A DNA stretch of 21,336 bases, taken from the NCBI GenBank assembly GCA_003427395.1, contig BFEA01000361.1, positions 855,804 to 877,139 of the forward strand, read 5' to 3'. This stretch comes from Chara braunii (lineage: Eukaryota > Streptophyta > Charophyceae > Charales > Characeae). Numbering within the stretch: the first letter of the stretch is position 1; every line of letters starts with the position of its first letter. The notes under the pieces are model-generated. The model did not search any database and had not been told where the DNA came from. It saw nothing but the letters and a program-made list of their open reading frames with translations. The translations under genes and the position numbers were made by a program. This document shows positions 1 to 7,889 of the stretch, in pieces.

Positions 1-71
1 GCTCCATTTTTGCGCTGGTGAACGGGACAGGCCCTGTCTCTTATACACATCTAGATGTGTATAAGAGACAG
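1..71. other. Nextera mate-pair junction adapter and chimeric leader (assembly artefact)
   Basis: Bases 34-52 read CTGTCTCTTATACACATCT and bases 53-71 read AGATGTGTATAAGAGACAG. These are the two Tn5 mosaic ends joined head to head, which is the known circularisation junction of Nextera mate-pair libraries. Bases 1-34 are identical to 6401-6434 in the same orientation, and the match stops where the adapter begins. A circularised genomic fragment running from 72 to about 6434 would give exactly this order: end of fragment, adapter, start of fragment. Bases 1-71 should therefore be treated as untrimmed library sequence. The real contig probably starts at base 72. Confidence 0.96.
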
Positions 72-360
72 GACTATCACTCACCCACACCAGCAGGAAA
101 ACTCTACAGATATATATTATATATATATATCGTCACAAACAGATATATAGATTTAGATATATGTATGTATATGGGGTTGTAGGGTTTGCAAAACCCTACA
201 TGTAACTTTTTTTTTCGAATTTGACTTGATTTACGATTAAAAAAAAAATGAAAAACGAAACTCGATTAAAAAGAAAAAAAGAAAAGCAGGATTTTCTTTT
301 TTTCATGTTCTTCACGACTGATGTGGAGCTACAGTCCTCCTAAAAAGAAAAGCAGGGTTT
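72..360. repeat. AT-rich simple sequence with short palindromes
   Basis: This stretch has no coding signal. It holds (TA)n around 105-170 and several A and T runs. A perfect short inverted repeat lies near 176-198, with arms TGTAGGGTTT and AAACCCTACA around GCA. The arms contain one unit each of the plant-type telomere sequence, but one unit per arm is too few to call telomeric. Confidence 0.6.
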
Positions 361-900
361 TTTTTTTTTTCCCTTCTTCTTTGCTGTTTTTTTTCTTCTT
401 CTTATGAAATAACAGCGGACACGGCATGTTTTGAAACCCTAAAGGCAAAAAGAACTCGCGCCGGCAAAGAAACCACATGCCAACTTGAAATGAGCGATTG
501 CGGTCCAAAAGTATCTGTTGGCCATTTTCTTTTTTTTTTGTTTTCCCCTCTGACACCACGGGTGGGGCGACCCCTGTAAATAAATACGACACCCGGTCTG
601 ACACCATGGCAGTCAGTACGTCCGTTGCCTTTTTGAACTCGGCGCGGTTCTTTTTGGCGACGCATGTTTTTTTTTGCCCATTCCGTACTCAAAGGTGACA
701 TGAACGTACTTACCCCTCTTCTCATTCTTCTTCTTCTTCTTCTTCCTTGTTGCTTTTTTTTCACTTCATCTTCTTCTTCTTTTTGTTCTTTTTTTTCTTC
801 TTTGCTTCTTCATCTTCTTCGTCTGAATGTTCTTCTTCTTCTTCTTCTTCTTTACCTACACTATATTCTTCTCTCAAATCTTTCATCATCTTTCAAATAA
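361..900. repeat. T/CTT-rich microsatellite tract
   Basis: Long T runs and (CTT)n blocks fill this stretch, densest at 361-400 and 720-860. The phrase TTCTTTGCTGTTTT recurs in similar form near 376 and 1399. Open frames here encode only Phe/Ser/Leu or Lys/Arg runs, as expected from the simple sequence. I see no gene. Confidence 0.7.
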
Positions 901-1080
901 TTCTTTCAATTCACCTTCACGACGTACCTACCTACCACTACTCCTAATGCTTATACAGGGGACCCCCGCAAACATAGCTTTGTTCTCTCCCTCTAGCCAT
1001 CAGAGGGGATGCATGTTGGCCCCGCCCCAACCATGGTGGTCAAGGATGGGGTGGGGCCGCCAGTGGGGATCCGGCTAACG

Positions 1081-1378
1081 CAAAGACTGAGCATTTTTCC
1101 AGTAGCTGCGCCTCCCTTTTCATAGTCCCCCACCCCCAACCGAATAACAGTAGTGTCTGAGGCCAACACTCTCCCACACACCACACACCACACACAACCT
1201 ACTCACACTCACATTCACACCCGTGTTGGCCAAGGACCCTGCTAATACCGATCAGAGGTATCAAGTGGACTATCAACGCTGGTTGGCACTAAGTGCACCC
1301 CAGGCGGTTGTGGGGCTCGAACCCACAACCTCCGGAATGCCACTTGCGTGCCTAACCAACTGAGCTAGGCCGCTGGAT
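1081..1378 (-). mobile_element. tRNA-derived SINE, copy 1
   Basis: Read on the minus strand, 1376 down to about 1303 is a tRNA-like head. The A box TAGCTCAGTTGG lies at 1367-1356 and the B box GGTTCGAGCCC at 1323-1313. The T stem GTGGG/CCCAC is intact, but only about four acceptor-stem pairs form, so this is not a working tRNA. The head aligns without gaps for about 70 bases to 17617-17685. The far end also matches copy 2: a GGAGGCGCAGCTACTGG block here corresponds to GGAGGCACAGCCACTGG near 17799. Both ends matching supports one SINE family about 250-300 bp long. The internal pol III promoter is the expected transcription signal. The exact 3' end and target-site duplication were not resolved. 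Confidence 0.8.
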
Positions 1379-1387
1379 TAAATGCTC

Positions 1388-1446
1388 TTCTTTTCCTTCT
1401 TTGCTGTTTCATTCTCTTTTTTTATTGTTCTTCTTCTTCTTCTTCG
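1388..1446. repeat. CTT/T-rich tract
   Basis: A pyrimidine-rich run, including (CTT)n at about 1429-1445. It resembles the tract at 361-400 but shows no other structure. Confidence 0.7.
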
Positions 1447-1480
1447 GGCAATTTGGCAGTGGTGGTCAGACACAGATGTA

Positions 1481-1779
1481 TGATGAGTCGGTGAAACTCC
1501 GACGAACCAGTTTGTCACAGCCCCTCGTTTGTTGTCCTCTTCTCTCTCTCTGCCTACGGTTTACCGGGCAGTTCTATTTGTGACGATATATATAATATAT
1601 ATCGTGACGATATATATAATATATATCGTCACAAATAGAACTGCCCGGTAAACCGTAGGCAGAGAGAGAGATATCGTCACAAATAGAACTGACCGGTAAA
1701 CCGTAGGCAGAGAGAGAGAAGAGGACAACAAACGAGGGGCTGTGACAAACTGGTTCGTCGGAGTTTCACCGACTCATCA
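1481..1779. repeat. Fold-back element with duplicated arm and hammerhead-like ends
   Basis: The left arm from 1481 to about 1590 is the near-perfect reverse complement of about 1671-1779. An extra inner copy of the AT-rich and TACGGTTTACC part lies at about 1606-1670. The result is a perfect inner hairpin (about 1541-1605 against 1606-1670) followed by a second partial arm. The outer tip of both arms encodes TGATGAGTCGG, a short loop, then CCGACGAAC. This resembles the core and stem II of a hammerhead ribozyme but has one A fewer than the canonical CGAAAC. The element could be a MITE-like or retrozyme/Penelope-type end, or partly an assembly artefact of hairpin DNA. Confidence 0.75.
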
Positions 1780-1785
1780 GGAGGC

Positions 1786-1825
<40 letters not shown>
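1786..1825. repeat. (TA)n(GA)n microsatellite
   Basis: An uninterrupted TA run passes directly into a GA run, immediately outside the right tip of the fold-back element. Confidence 0.9.
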
Positions 1826-2004
1826 CCCACCTTACCAAATTTTTGTGTTTTTTATTTGCCAAACCCGGGGTGCGCAACACGTTCCACCCCCCCCACAATT
1901 TCAAATTTGCGATTTGGGGGGAGTTATATTTTTTCTAAAACCCCTCTAAAACCAAAATATATGACCCCCTCCCATTTTTCATTATTATTATTATTATTTT
2001 GGTG

Positions 2005-2280
2005 GGGGAGACAGGGGCCGACATGCGCAGGCGGCGCGCGCGCCCCGATCGCCGGCGCGTGGCTCCGCCTGGCCGCGGTGCAGCCGCACACAAACTCGGC
2101 CGTGCGACCAGCCTCCTCGGCCGCGGCCGAGGTCGCAAGATCTATGGCCGAGGGTGTCACGTAGGCAGCAACTGCACCTGCGGGAGTGGGATGCGGTGCT
2201 TCCACAGTCCACACCCGCACCCGTCCAGGCCGTCCTGTCCGGTCTGCAGGGACGACCACTTACCACGGGCAATGCCATCT
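2005..2280. other. GC-rich island, uncertain coding potential
   Basis: Base composition changes abruptly from AT-rich DNA with an (ATT)n run at 1979-1999 to very GC-rich DNA with CGCGCGCG and GGCCGCGGCC motifs. Both strands are open through it. The minus-strand frame (2259 down to 1924) is rich in Ala, Arg, Thr and Pro and runs into poly-Asn encoded by the ATT repeat. I recognise no domain. It may be a CpG-island-like promoter, a fragment of a GC-rich exon, or a foreign insertion. Confidence 0.3.
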
Positions 2281-2399
2281 CCTCGACTCAATTCTCTCTG
2301 CAAACCCAAGCAGTGACTGGCCTCTTGTGCCATTTCACAGTAGTCTGTGGTGGCGGTGAGTACTGATACTAGCCCTGTGAAGTTTGTCTTCCCTGAGTT

Positions 2400-2512
2400 C
2401 TATTATTATTTGTCCTTCCACTTCCCTCATCTTCCTCTTCTCCTTCCTCCCTCCCCTCATGTAGGACTTCTCCCTCCCCTTCCCCTTTTCCTTCTTCCCT
2501 CTCCTTGTTTAG
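2400..2512. repeat. Polypyrimidine tract
   Basis: A C/T-rich stretch dominated by CTTCC and CCCTC words. No gene, and no flanking splice or coding signal that I could support. Confidence 0.6.
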
Positions 2513-2659
2513 AACTACTAAAGGCATACCAATGAACATCATTAAGAGAACAGACAAAAAAGGAGTGAAGGTTTGCTGAAAAATGAGCTGATATATATCG
2601 CTCAAACGCGGTGGCTCAGCCCCGAGAGTGAGATGGGGTGCGGTTGCATGTTTGACGTT

Positions 2660-2775
2660 TAGGCATAGTGGTTGAGTCGTTTCCATATGGTGCAGGTTGC
2701 GCTTTTGATTTGCGGCAATTTTTTTCAAAATGTGGCAGGGGTGAGCTAGTCTAGACCTGAGTTCGACCCGCGGAC
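2660..2775 (+). mobile_element. Degenerate tRNA-like element (possible SINE)
   Basis: An A-box-like TAGGCATAGTGG (one base longer than consensus) near 2660-2671 is followed by a B-box-like GAGTTCGACCC at about 2760-2770. The spacing is larger than in a tRNA, so it is either an inserted-into or a decayed tRNA-derived head. It is not the same family as the copy at 1081-1378. Low confidence. Confidence 0.3.
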
Positions 2776-2832
2776 TTTTCACATGCAGACGAGTTCGGAT
2801 CTGTCTGATATAGTCAGTCAAGGGGCAGGTCC

Positions 2833-2833
<1 letters not shown>

Positions 2834-2897
<64 letters not shown>
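2834..2897. repeat. C64 homopolymer
   Basis: A run of 64 consecutive C residues. Partly similar words flank it: GGGGCAGGTCCT before it and GCGGCAGGTCCT about 25 bases after it. Length in reads may not be reliable. Confidence 0.95.
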
Positions 2898-2900
<3 letters not shown>

Positions 2901-3076
2901 TGTCCCCTCTCTCAGCAAAGCGGCAGGTCCTGACCCCGCCCCGTCTCAATGTCCAGACAATCAACAAAGGGGCACATTCATTCATTCACATAACATTTTG
3001 CACACTGGTGGAGTGAGGGCATTTGGCCATCCCTTCCATCACTGATCACTTACTAAACCCCGCCTGCCCCAAAACA

Positions 3077-3109
3077 CCCCCCCCCCCCCCCCCCTCTCCC
3101 CCCCCCCCC
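3077..3109. repeat. Second long C tract
   Basis: Two C runs separated by TCT, followed by ACAATGTC. The C64 run is followed by TAATGTC, so the two tracts may be diverged copies of one element. Confidence 0.85.
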
Positions 3110-3119
3110 ACAATGTCAG

Positions 3120-3340
3120 CTTTGCTCTACTACACTAGGACTTTCTCTGCCAGTTTGTGCGGATAATTGCAGTCATATTGCTAACCGCGGGAGTGCGGGG
3201 AACGCAGACCTGAGGGGGATTTTTTTCCCCTTTGTAGAGAGACAGAGAGGAAGGGAGTGAGAGGTTGTGAGAGAAAGAGAGGAGGGGACGGTGGGGGAGG
3301 GGGCCAGGAAGGAGATGCATGTCGTTTTTCGCAGGGAAGA
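3120..3340. other. Unassigned, with purine-rich stretch
   Basis: Bases 3230-3315 are GA-rich (GAGAGAGG and GGGAGG words). No gene or clear repeat boundary was seen. Confidence 0.4.
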
Positions 3341-3536
3341 TCTAAGCTGCCCGATCTCGAAGATCGAGCGGGTGATTCACAAACTTCTGTTTGCATAATT
3401 GAATGATTACCATGTCAAGGGACGCTGGACCGGCTTTCGAGCAGGTGCTGCTCCCCACAAATAGATGGAGCCTTCCTGACGGCGCTAGTGGTGTCTGCTC
3501 TTACCAGCACCCCTAGCATCAGTTCGGGCTGTTTCT

Positions 3537-3576
<40 letters not shown>

Positions 3577-4249
3577 TTTAGGTATTGATTGGGCATACTC
3601 GGTCCGACACAAATGTTTTGATGAAATGCATGTGTTGGCCTAAGCCTCAACACCAGCTTACTGGTTCCTTTGTGTTTCCGAAGGCCAGAGGACCGGTCCT
3701 ACACTTTCGCTGCTCGGCGCTCATTTGCTAAAACAAAACAATAACCGGTCCTAGGACAACCTCAACCCGCAAAGGCCAACCTTGCAGACATGATGCACAA
3801 CAACTGGTGTCGGATCAAATTTGAATCTATTTTGGCTGGTACTGCCAATCTTTTTGTTTCAGTAGGCCGAGCCCCGCAGACGTGGTGCATTAACAGGTGC
3901 GTCAGAAGGGCTTAGTTCTGCACGGTACGTTAAACCATTACTGGCCCCAACATTACTTTAATGATACGCTACCTTTAATGATCCTTTATTCTGAGCCTGG
4001 CCTACCAAGCCAAAACAATGGGGGCTTATCTTTCTGAAGAGAGAAAAAGATGAATTGCCGTGAAGACATTTCGGTTTCTTTCTTTCCTTTTCTTTTATTT
4101 TTGAAAGATCATTAGGTTCATTACTCAATCTATGCACCTGAGTTTTTTTGAAATTTTTTCATAGTTTTTCATCCATAATTCTCATCACAATAAATCGCCA
4201 AAGTCAGCTGACTTAAAAAACAAATATGCGGCTCGACGGGCTCATATAT
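3341..4249 (+). repeat. Diverged repeat copy R1 (interrupted)
   Basis: The start (CTAAGCTGCCCGATCTC, 3343) aligns with 5067 onward. After a gap it continues from 3573 (CTCTTTTAGGTATTGATTGG) in line with 5107 (CTCTTTGAGGTACCAATTGG). Shared words further on include CCTAAGCCTCAAC and CCGGTCCTAC. A smaller internal duplication is also present: GCAGACATGATGCA near 3783 and GCAGACGTGGTGCA near 3876. No coding capacity was recognised, and the family is unknown to me. Confidence 0.6.
3385..3572 (+). mobile_element. Poly-A-tailed insertion inside repeat R1
   Basis: Repeat copy R2 runs straight from GTGTGTGAGAAAAC to CTCTTTGAGG (5093-5116). In R1 the corresponding sequences are split by about 188 bp that end in 34 A residues (3539-3572). 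An insert with a 3' poly-A tail and an uninterrupted paralogue is the signature of a retroposed RNA. AAACT occurs at 3381-3385 and again at 3570-3574 and might be a short target duplication, though the second copy lies within the tail. The body has no convincing pol III boxes, so its source RNA is unknown. Confidence 0.55.
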
Positions 4250-4672
4250 GGCCGCATCTTTTTGGGGTCAGGTACCAGACTGAGATGGCTGGCAGCGCCA
4301 ACTAAAAGGCGGACCACGCCCATTGATGTTTGGCTCGCAAGGCGATGTTAAACCACCAGTACTTGGCCCAGCTATCGGTCACGTGAGTTTGACGTTAATG
4401 CGCCATTAGTTGCGGGCTTCATGGCACCGAACCACAATGGCTGGAAGCGCCAGCCAAAATGAAAATGAAACGGTGCCCCGGCGGCTCCGCAAAACTTGAC
4501 ACGCAGGGGGTACCCCGGCTCGGCATCGATAGCTGGGCCAAGTACTGGTGGTTTTTTAAGGTCAGCATCAATAGCTGGGCGAGGTACTGGTGGTTCAACA
4601 TTTTGCAACAATCTGCTGACCGCCCACGGCCAAACCAACTGGCCAGTCTCAGATGTTTAAGATAATGCGGCC
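4250..4672. mobile_element. Fold-back (MITE-like) element
   Basis: The ends are GGCCGCAT (4250-4257) and ATGCGGCC (4665-4672). The arms share further inverted blocks. One (4353-4375, containing CCACCAGTACTTGGCCC) appears in inverted form twice in the right arm, at 4529-4551 and 4571-4593. The arms are diverged, so the element is old, and it sits inside the R1/R3 repeat region. No transposase frame is present. Open frames across it are by-products of the repeat. Confidence 0.65.
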
Positions 4673-4699
4673 TTAAAAAATCCCACCCTTGAAAGATTT

Positions 4700-5060
4700 T
4701 TGGGCTCCTTTTTTGGCCTTCAGTCACAAGGTAGGACAAGTCCTATAGTTTTCGAAGGTCACGGTTCTTTCGGCAATAGCTATCTGTCCTAGGCAAAATG
4801 CAAAGGACTAATCATTGCACCACCACCACCCCACTTATACCCCATTTTTGGGCTGTCGTCCGCCATGCGAATTTGCGCCACCTTGACACAATTGCGGCAA
4901 CCGATTTGATATACCTTGGTTCCGCTGCACGCGTTTCAATTCCCATGTTGTGAAATGCAGCCCACCGGTTTTTGGAAGTAGCGCCGAAACCCGTTACATT
5001 TAACACATTAGGCCATCTCAAAAAACAAGGTCCGTGCAGCCTAAGTTTTGGAAGAGCAAG
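4700..5060 (+). repeat. Diverged repeat copy R3
   Basis: CAGTCACAAGGTAGG at about 4721 and CTTATACCCCATTTTTG at about 4834 correspond to CAGTCACAATGTAGG (5219) and CTTATACCCCATTGTTG (5331) in R2. The intervening order is the same. This piece is probably the continuation of R1 beyond the inserted fold-back element. Confidence 0.55.
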
Positions 5061-5062
5061 GG

Positions 5063-5540
5063 CGAGCTAAGCTACTCAATCTCAAAGATCGAGTGTGTGA
5101 GAAAACCTCTTTGAGGTACCAATTGGGGACAGTCTACTAAACACACATGATTTGATCAAATGAAGTTGTGAACCTAAGCCTCAACCGGAGCTTACTGTTT
5201 CCGTTTGTTTTGGACTCCAGTCACAATGTAGGCCCGGTCCTACGTTTTTGAAAGTATTGGTATTGCCACCAATTAACTATCGATTCACAACAACAGTTGG
5301 AGGGACCAATCACCACGCAACTTTCATCCCCCTTATACCCCATTGTTGAGTGGCCGCCCGTTGTCTGAGCAAATGCCCTTACAAGGGTGTTTGCCCATGT
5401 TTTTGCAGACGATATGGCAACGACATGGGCTACTATGACGGAGCCGGTCTGAACTGAAGCAGAAATGAGAGACGAAACGCAACACCTTGGCATACGCACC
5501 GACCATTGTGGTCGAGGTGTACGGATAAACAAAAATTGGA
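5063..5540 (+). repeat. Diverged repeat copy R2
   Basis: It matches R1 at its start and R3 in its later part (see those entries), so it represents a more continuous copy of the family. A hairpin-like centre GATCTC/GATCGAG occurs near its start. The minus-strand open frame across 5221-5532 shows no recognisable domain and is not conserved with R3, so I do not call it a gene. Confidence 0.55.
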
Positions 5541-5599
5541 CAAATAACTATGCACGTTATCGCGACGCGTGCAGAGACAGTGAAGGATAGTAGTAGTAA

Positions 5600-5682
5600 C
5601 CTCTGACCCCAGTGGTCGGAGGGTTATTCAAATGGAAGGAGTCGCACGAAAAATCCGACGACGATATTCCTAGTTCGTCGGA
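5600..5682. other. Two consecutive hairpins
   Basis: The first stem is 5600-5608 (CCTCTGACC) with 5614-5622 (GGTCGGAGG), nine pairs with one G-T and a 5-base loop. The second stem is 5654-5661 (TCCGACGA) with 5675-5682 (TCGTCGGA), eight perfect pairs around a 13-base loop. A B-box-like GGCTCGAGTCC follows at about 5713. It could be part of a decayed tRNA-like or other structured RNA, but no family was recognised. Confidence 0.4.
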
Positions 5683-5799
5683 ACCATTGCCATGTGACCG
5701 GATAGGTTAATCGGCTCGAGTCCACGAACGGCGACCACACCGGTATACGGGATCGGCGGCTCACTCCGGCCTACAAAAATGGGAGTTAAAAATTAATAT

Positions 5800-6060
5800 A
5801 AACCCCGATCATGCGGTCAGGGCGTCTAAACGACTTGAATGCCTATAGGCTACCACAACGAGGCTACAACGAGCTAACTCGGCCTAATTTTGCTTTCAAA
5901 CGAAACTTGGGCTAGGACCTCTAGCCTGATACACTACTTATAACACAAGTGCTCTTCTTTTACCCCAAGTAGGAGCCAGCCTAGTAGGTTAGGTGCAAAT
6001 TGATAGACTAAAGGTACACGAATTGAATTCATCCTAGCCTCTGAGCCAACTCTTTTTGAT
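5800..6060. other. Unassigned
   Basis: No coding signal, repeat or structure that I can support was seen in this stretch. Confidence 0.4.
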
Positions 6061-6165
6061 AAGGAGTCGAGGTCATCCCTATAGGGATCACTACTTGACC
6101 CCGCCCGTAGTTAACCAAGGTTTGAACCCACAACCACTATATCGGGACTTAGACAGTTAGTAATA
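6061..6165 (-). mobile_element. tRNA-like remnant with B box
   Basis: The minus strand carries GGTTGTGGGTTCAAACC, with the B box GGTTCAAACC at 6128-6119. The SINE at 1081-1378 has GGTTGTGGGTTCGAGCC at the same place. No clear A box is visible upstream. It may be a heavily decayed or truncated member of the same SINE family. Confidence 0.35.
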
Positions 6166-6263
6166 AATATCATAAGTTCCTCCTGTGGCAGAAGCCCGAC
6201 AATTGGTCACTATGTGTTGTATTCGAGTTTTCCAAACCAGTTTTCGGAAAGTTAGACCCTTTT

Positions 6264-6369
6264 CTTCGAATACAAGGGCACTTCGAATATAACGCATATG
6301 CGTTCTATTCAAATAATACGCACATGCGTTATATTTGAATTTCACGAAGAGAAATTGTTGTATTCGAAT
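6264..6369. repeat. CATATGCG palindrome family, element A
   Basis: The inner palindrome 6282-6339 begins TTCGAATATAACGCATATG and ends with its near reverse complement. Outer arms TTCGAATACAA (about 6265) and TTGTATTCGAA (about 6357) enclose it. It belongs with the elements near 6916, 9745 and 10065, which share CGAATACAA and ACGCATATGCG-type words. Confidence 0.7.
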
Positions 6370-6461
6370 ATAACCTTTTTTCCCCTCAAGGTCAACACCT
6401 GCTCCATTTTTGCGCTGGTGAACGGGACAGGCCCGTGCAGGCCCGCAATCGCATATCACTG

Positions 6462-6463
<2 letters not shown>

Positions 6464-6541
<78 letters not shown>
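6464..6541. repeat. (CT)n microsatellite, about 39 units
   Basis: An uninterrupted CT run of about 78 bp. The bases at 6401-6434, just before it, are the source of the artefactual leader at bases 1-34. Confidence 0.97.
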
Positions 6542-6545
<4 letters not shown>

Positions 6546-6915
6546 CCGACGCTGCTTCTCACAGCCAAGAATGTGGCGCGACCAACACACAGACACAAGA
6601 AAGTGGAAAAATAAGATAGCCACTCACCAAAGTCTTGCTATACTACCGTGGTCACCGAGACAAAAAAAGAAGGGGTTGTATTTGTCCACAGTGTAGTGGA
6701 AGATTCATTCACATTTTGCACATTTGCTGAGGAGTGGAGCAAGGGCCCAGGTAGGGGAAGGGAAGGAGAAACTCAACCCAGAACATGGGAAGGTATGTTG
6801 CTACTTTACTTTTACCTTTTTGCCAAGGCTCTAAGCCCCCCAGTCGTGGTTCAGAACTGAGCCTACTCAGCCTGGGCCTGACCCCCTTGTGCAGGCAACG
6901 TTGGTCTCGTCCACT
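6542..6915. other. Unassigned
   Basis: No supported gene. A short phrase near 6707 (CATTCACATTTTGCACA) resembles 2987-3004 (CATTCACATAACATTTTGCACA), so a diverged dispersed repeat is possible. Confidence 0.4.
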
Positions 6916-6998
6916 TGAACATAACGCATATGCGTTGTAAACGAATACAACGCACGGTATGCGCTGTATTCGTTTACAACACATATGCCCTATGTTCA
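6916..6998. repeat. CATATGCG palindrome family, element B
   Basis: This 83-bp near-perfect palindrome begins TGAACATAACGCATATGCG and ends with the approximate reverse complement TATGTTCA at 6991-6998. Inside, CGAATACAACGCA pairs with TGCGCTGTATTCG. It is the best-preserved copy of the family and has no coding capacity. Confidence 0.8.
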
Positions 6999-7363
6999 GA
7001 GGAAGAGGGTAGGGGCACGTTAGAGTTAGTGCAGTTTCTTTTTTATTAATGTTATTAATTTTATTTTTTATGTTTTTGAATTTCCACGGGGCTTTTTAGC
7101 TACCATTTTGAATCCCACTCAAGTTATACAGGAGATTCACTGATAGTAGGAGAAGAAACGTCGTTGCTATCAACCATGAACTTCGGTGGTACTTAAAACA
7201 AAGGGTTTTATTCCCCAACCAATCTATCATACAAAGAAGGCAGTGAAGTTTTGTTAAAACATGGAAAACTACATTGGCAACCCTGTCGTGTGTATAACCT
7301 GAACAACTACTATTGTAAAAAGCAGCAGAAATAAGAATAAAATAGAATAAAGAGAACAACGCG
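6999..7363. other. AT-rich, unassigned
   Basis: A T-rich patch at 7037-7080 is followed by ordinary AT-rich DNA. The minus-strand open frame at 7404-7096 is hydrophobic and repeat-derived at its start, where it overlaps the 7364-7528 element. I do not call it a gene. Confidence 0.4.
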
Positions 7364-7528
7364 AGAGTCACAAAATGAGTTATAATTGCACTATGGGCCA
7401 ACATACAGTTTCGAATTGCAGTTTGGGCAATGTATACAACCTAATGTTTTTGTCAGGTAGGGTACCCGAAGTGCAATTGCAAACTGTATCTTGCCCCATA
7501 CTGCAATTATAACTCGTTTTGTGACTCT
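7364..7528. mobile_element. 165-bp MITE-like inverted repeat
   Basis: The arms are about 56 bp. The left begins AGAGTCACAAAATGAG (7364) and the right ends CTCGTTTTGTGACTCT (7528). Internal blocks TTATAATTGCA and TGCAATTATAA also pair. Divergence between arms is only a few bases, so the element is comparatively young. Flanking bases show no obvious target duplication. Confidence 0.8.
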
Positions 7529-7840
7529 ATTGAAAGTGTCCCTAAAATAAAATAAACTAGAAATGAGTTTAAACTATTAAACCTGGACGTGCATATAATA
7601 GTGTTTATGAATATGGATCAATGACACGTCTGGATTCATCAATTTTATGACAAGCAAAAAACGAATTGCACTACAGGTGAATAATCTTTTTTTTATGATT
7701 TTAAAATATTATTATTATTAATATTAGTGTATTATTATTTTCAGCTTTGACGAGATTCCAAGAATATTCTTTTTAATAAAAGTGGAAGTCTACGGCCGTA
7801 TTCAAGCGCTCAATCCGATCCTTGAATCCGGTAGAATCAA
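7529..7840. other. AT-rich, unassigned
   Basis: Includes (ATT)n at about 7708-7738 and T or A runs. No gene seen. Confidence 0.5.
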
Positions 7841-7889
7841 CGGGTCACAATCGATCGTTCTACGAGCAACAAGACAAGCGGTGTAGCTA

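Noticed and set aside
176-198. Telomere sequence (TTTAGGG type)
   Set aside because: Only one unit per arm in a short palindrome; there is no tandem telomeric run.
1303-1376. Functional tRNA gene
   Set aside because: The acceptor stem pairs at only about four positions, and the head is continuous with a SINE body shared with another copy.
1924-2259. Minus-strand ORF running into poly-Asn as a gene
   Set aside because: The poly-Asn is read from an (ATT)n microsatellite and the rest from biased GC-rich DNA, with a competing open frame on the other strand.
4372-4739. Minus-strand ORFs with repeated tyrosine-leucine-alanine phrases
   Set aside because: They are translations of the repeated block inside the fold-back element.
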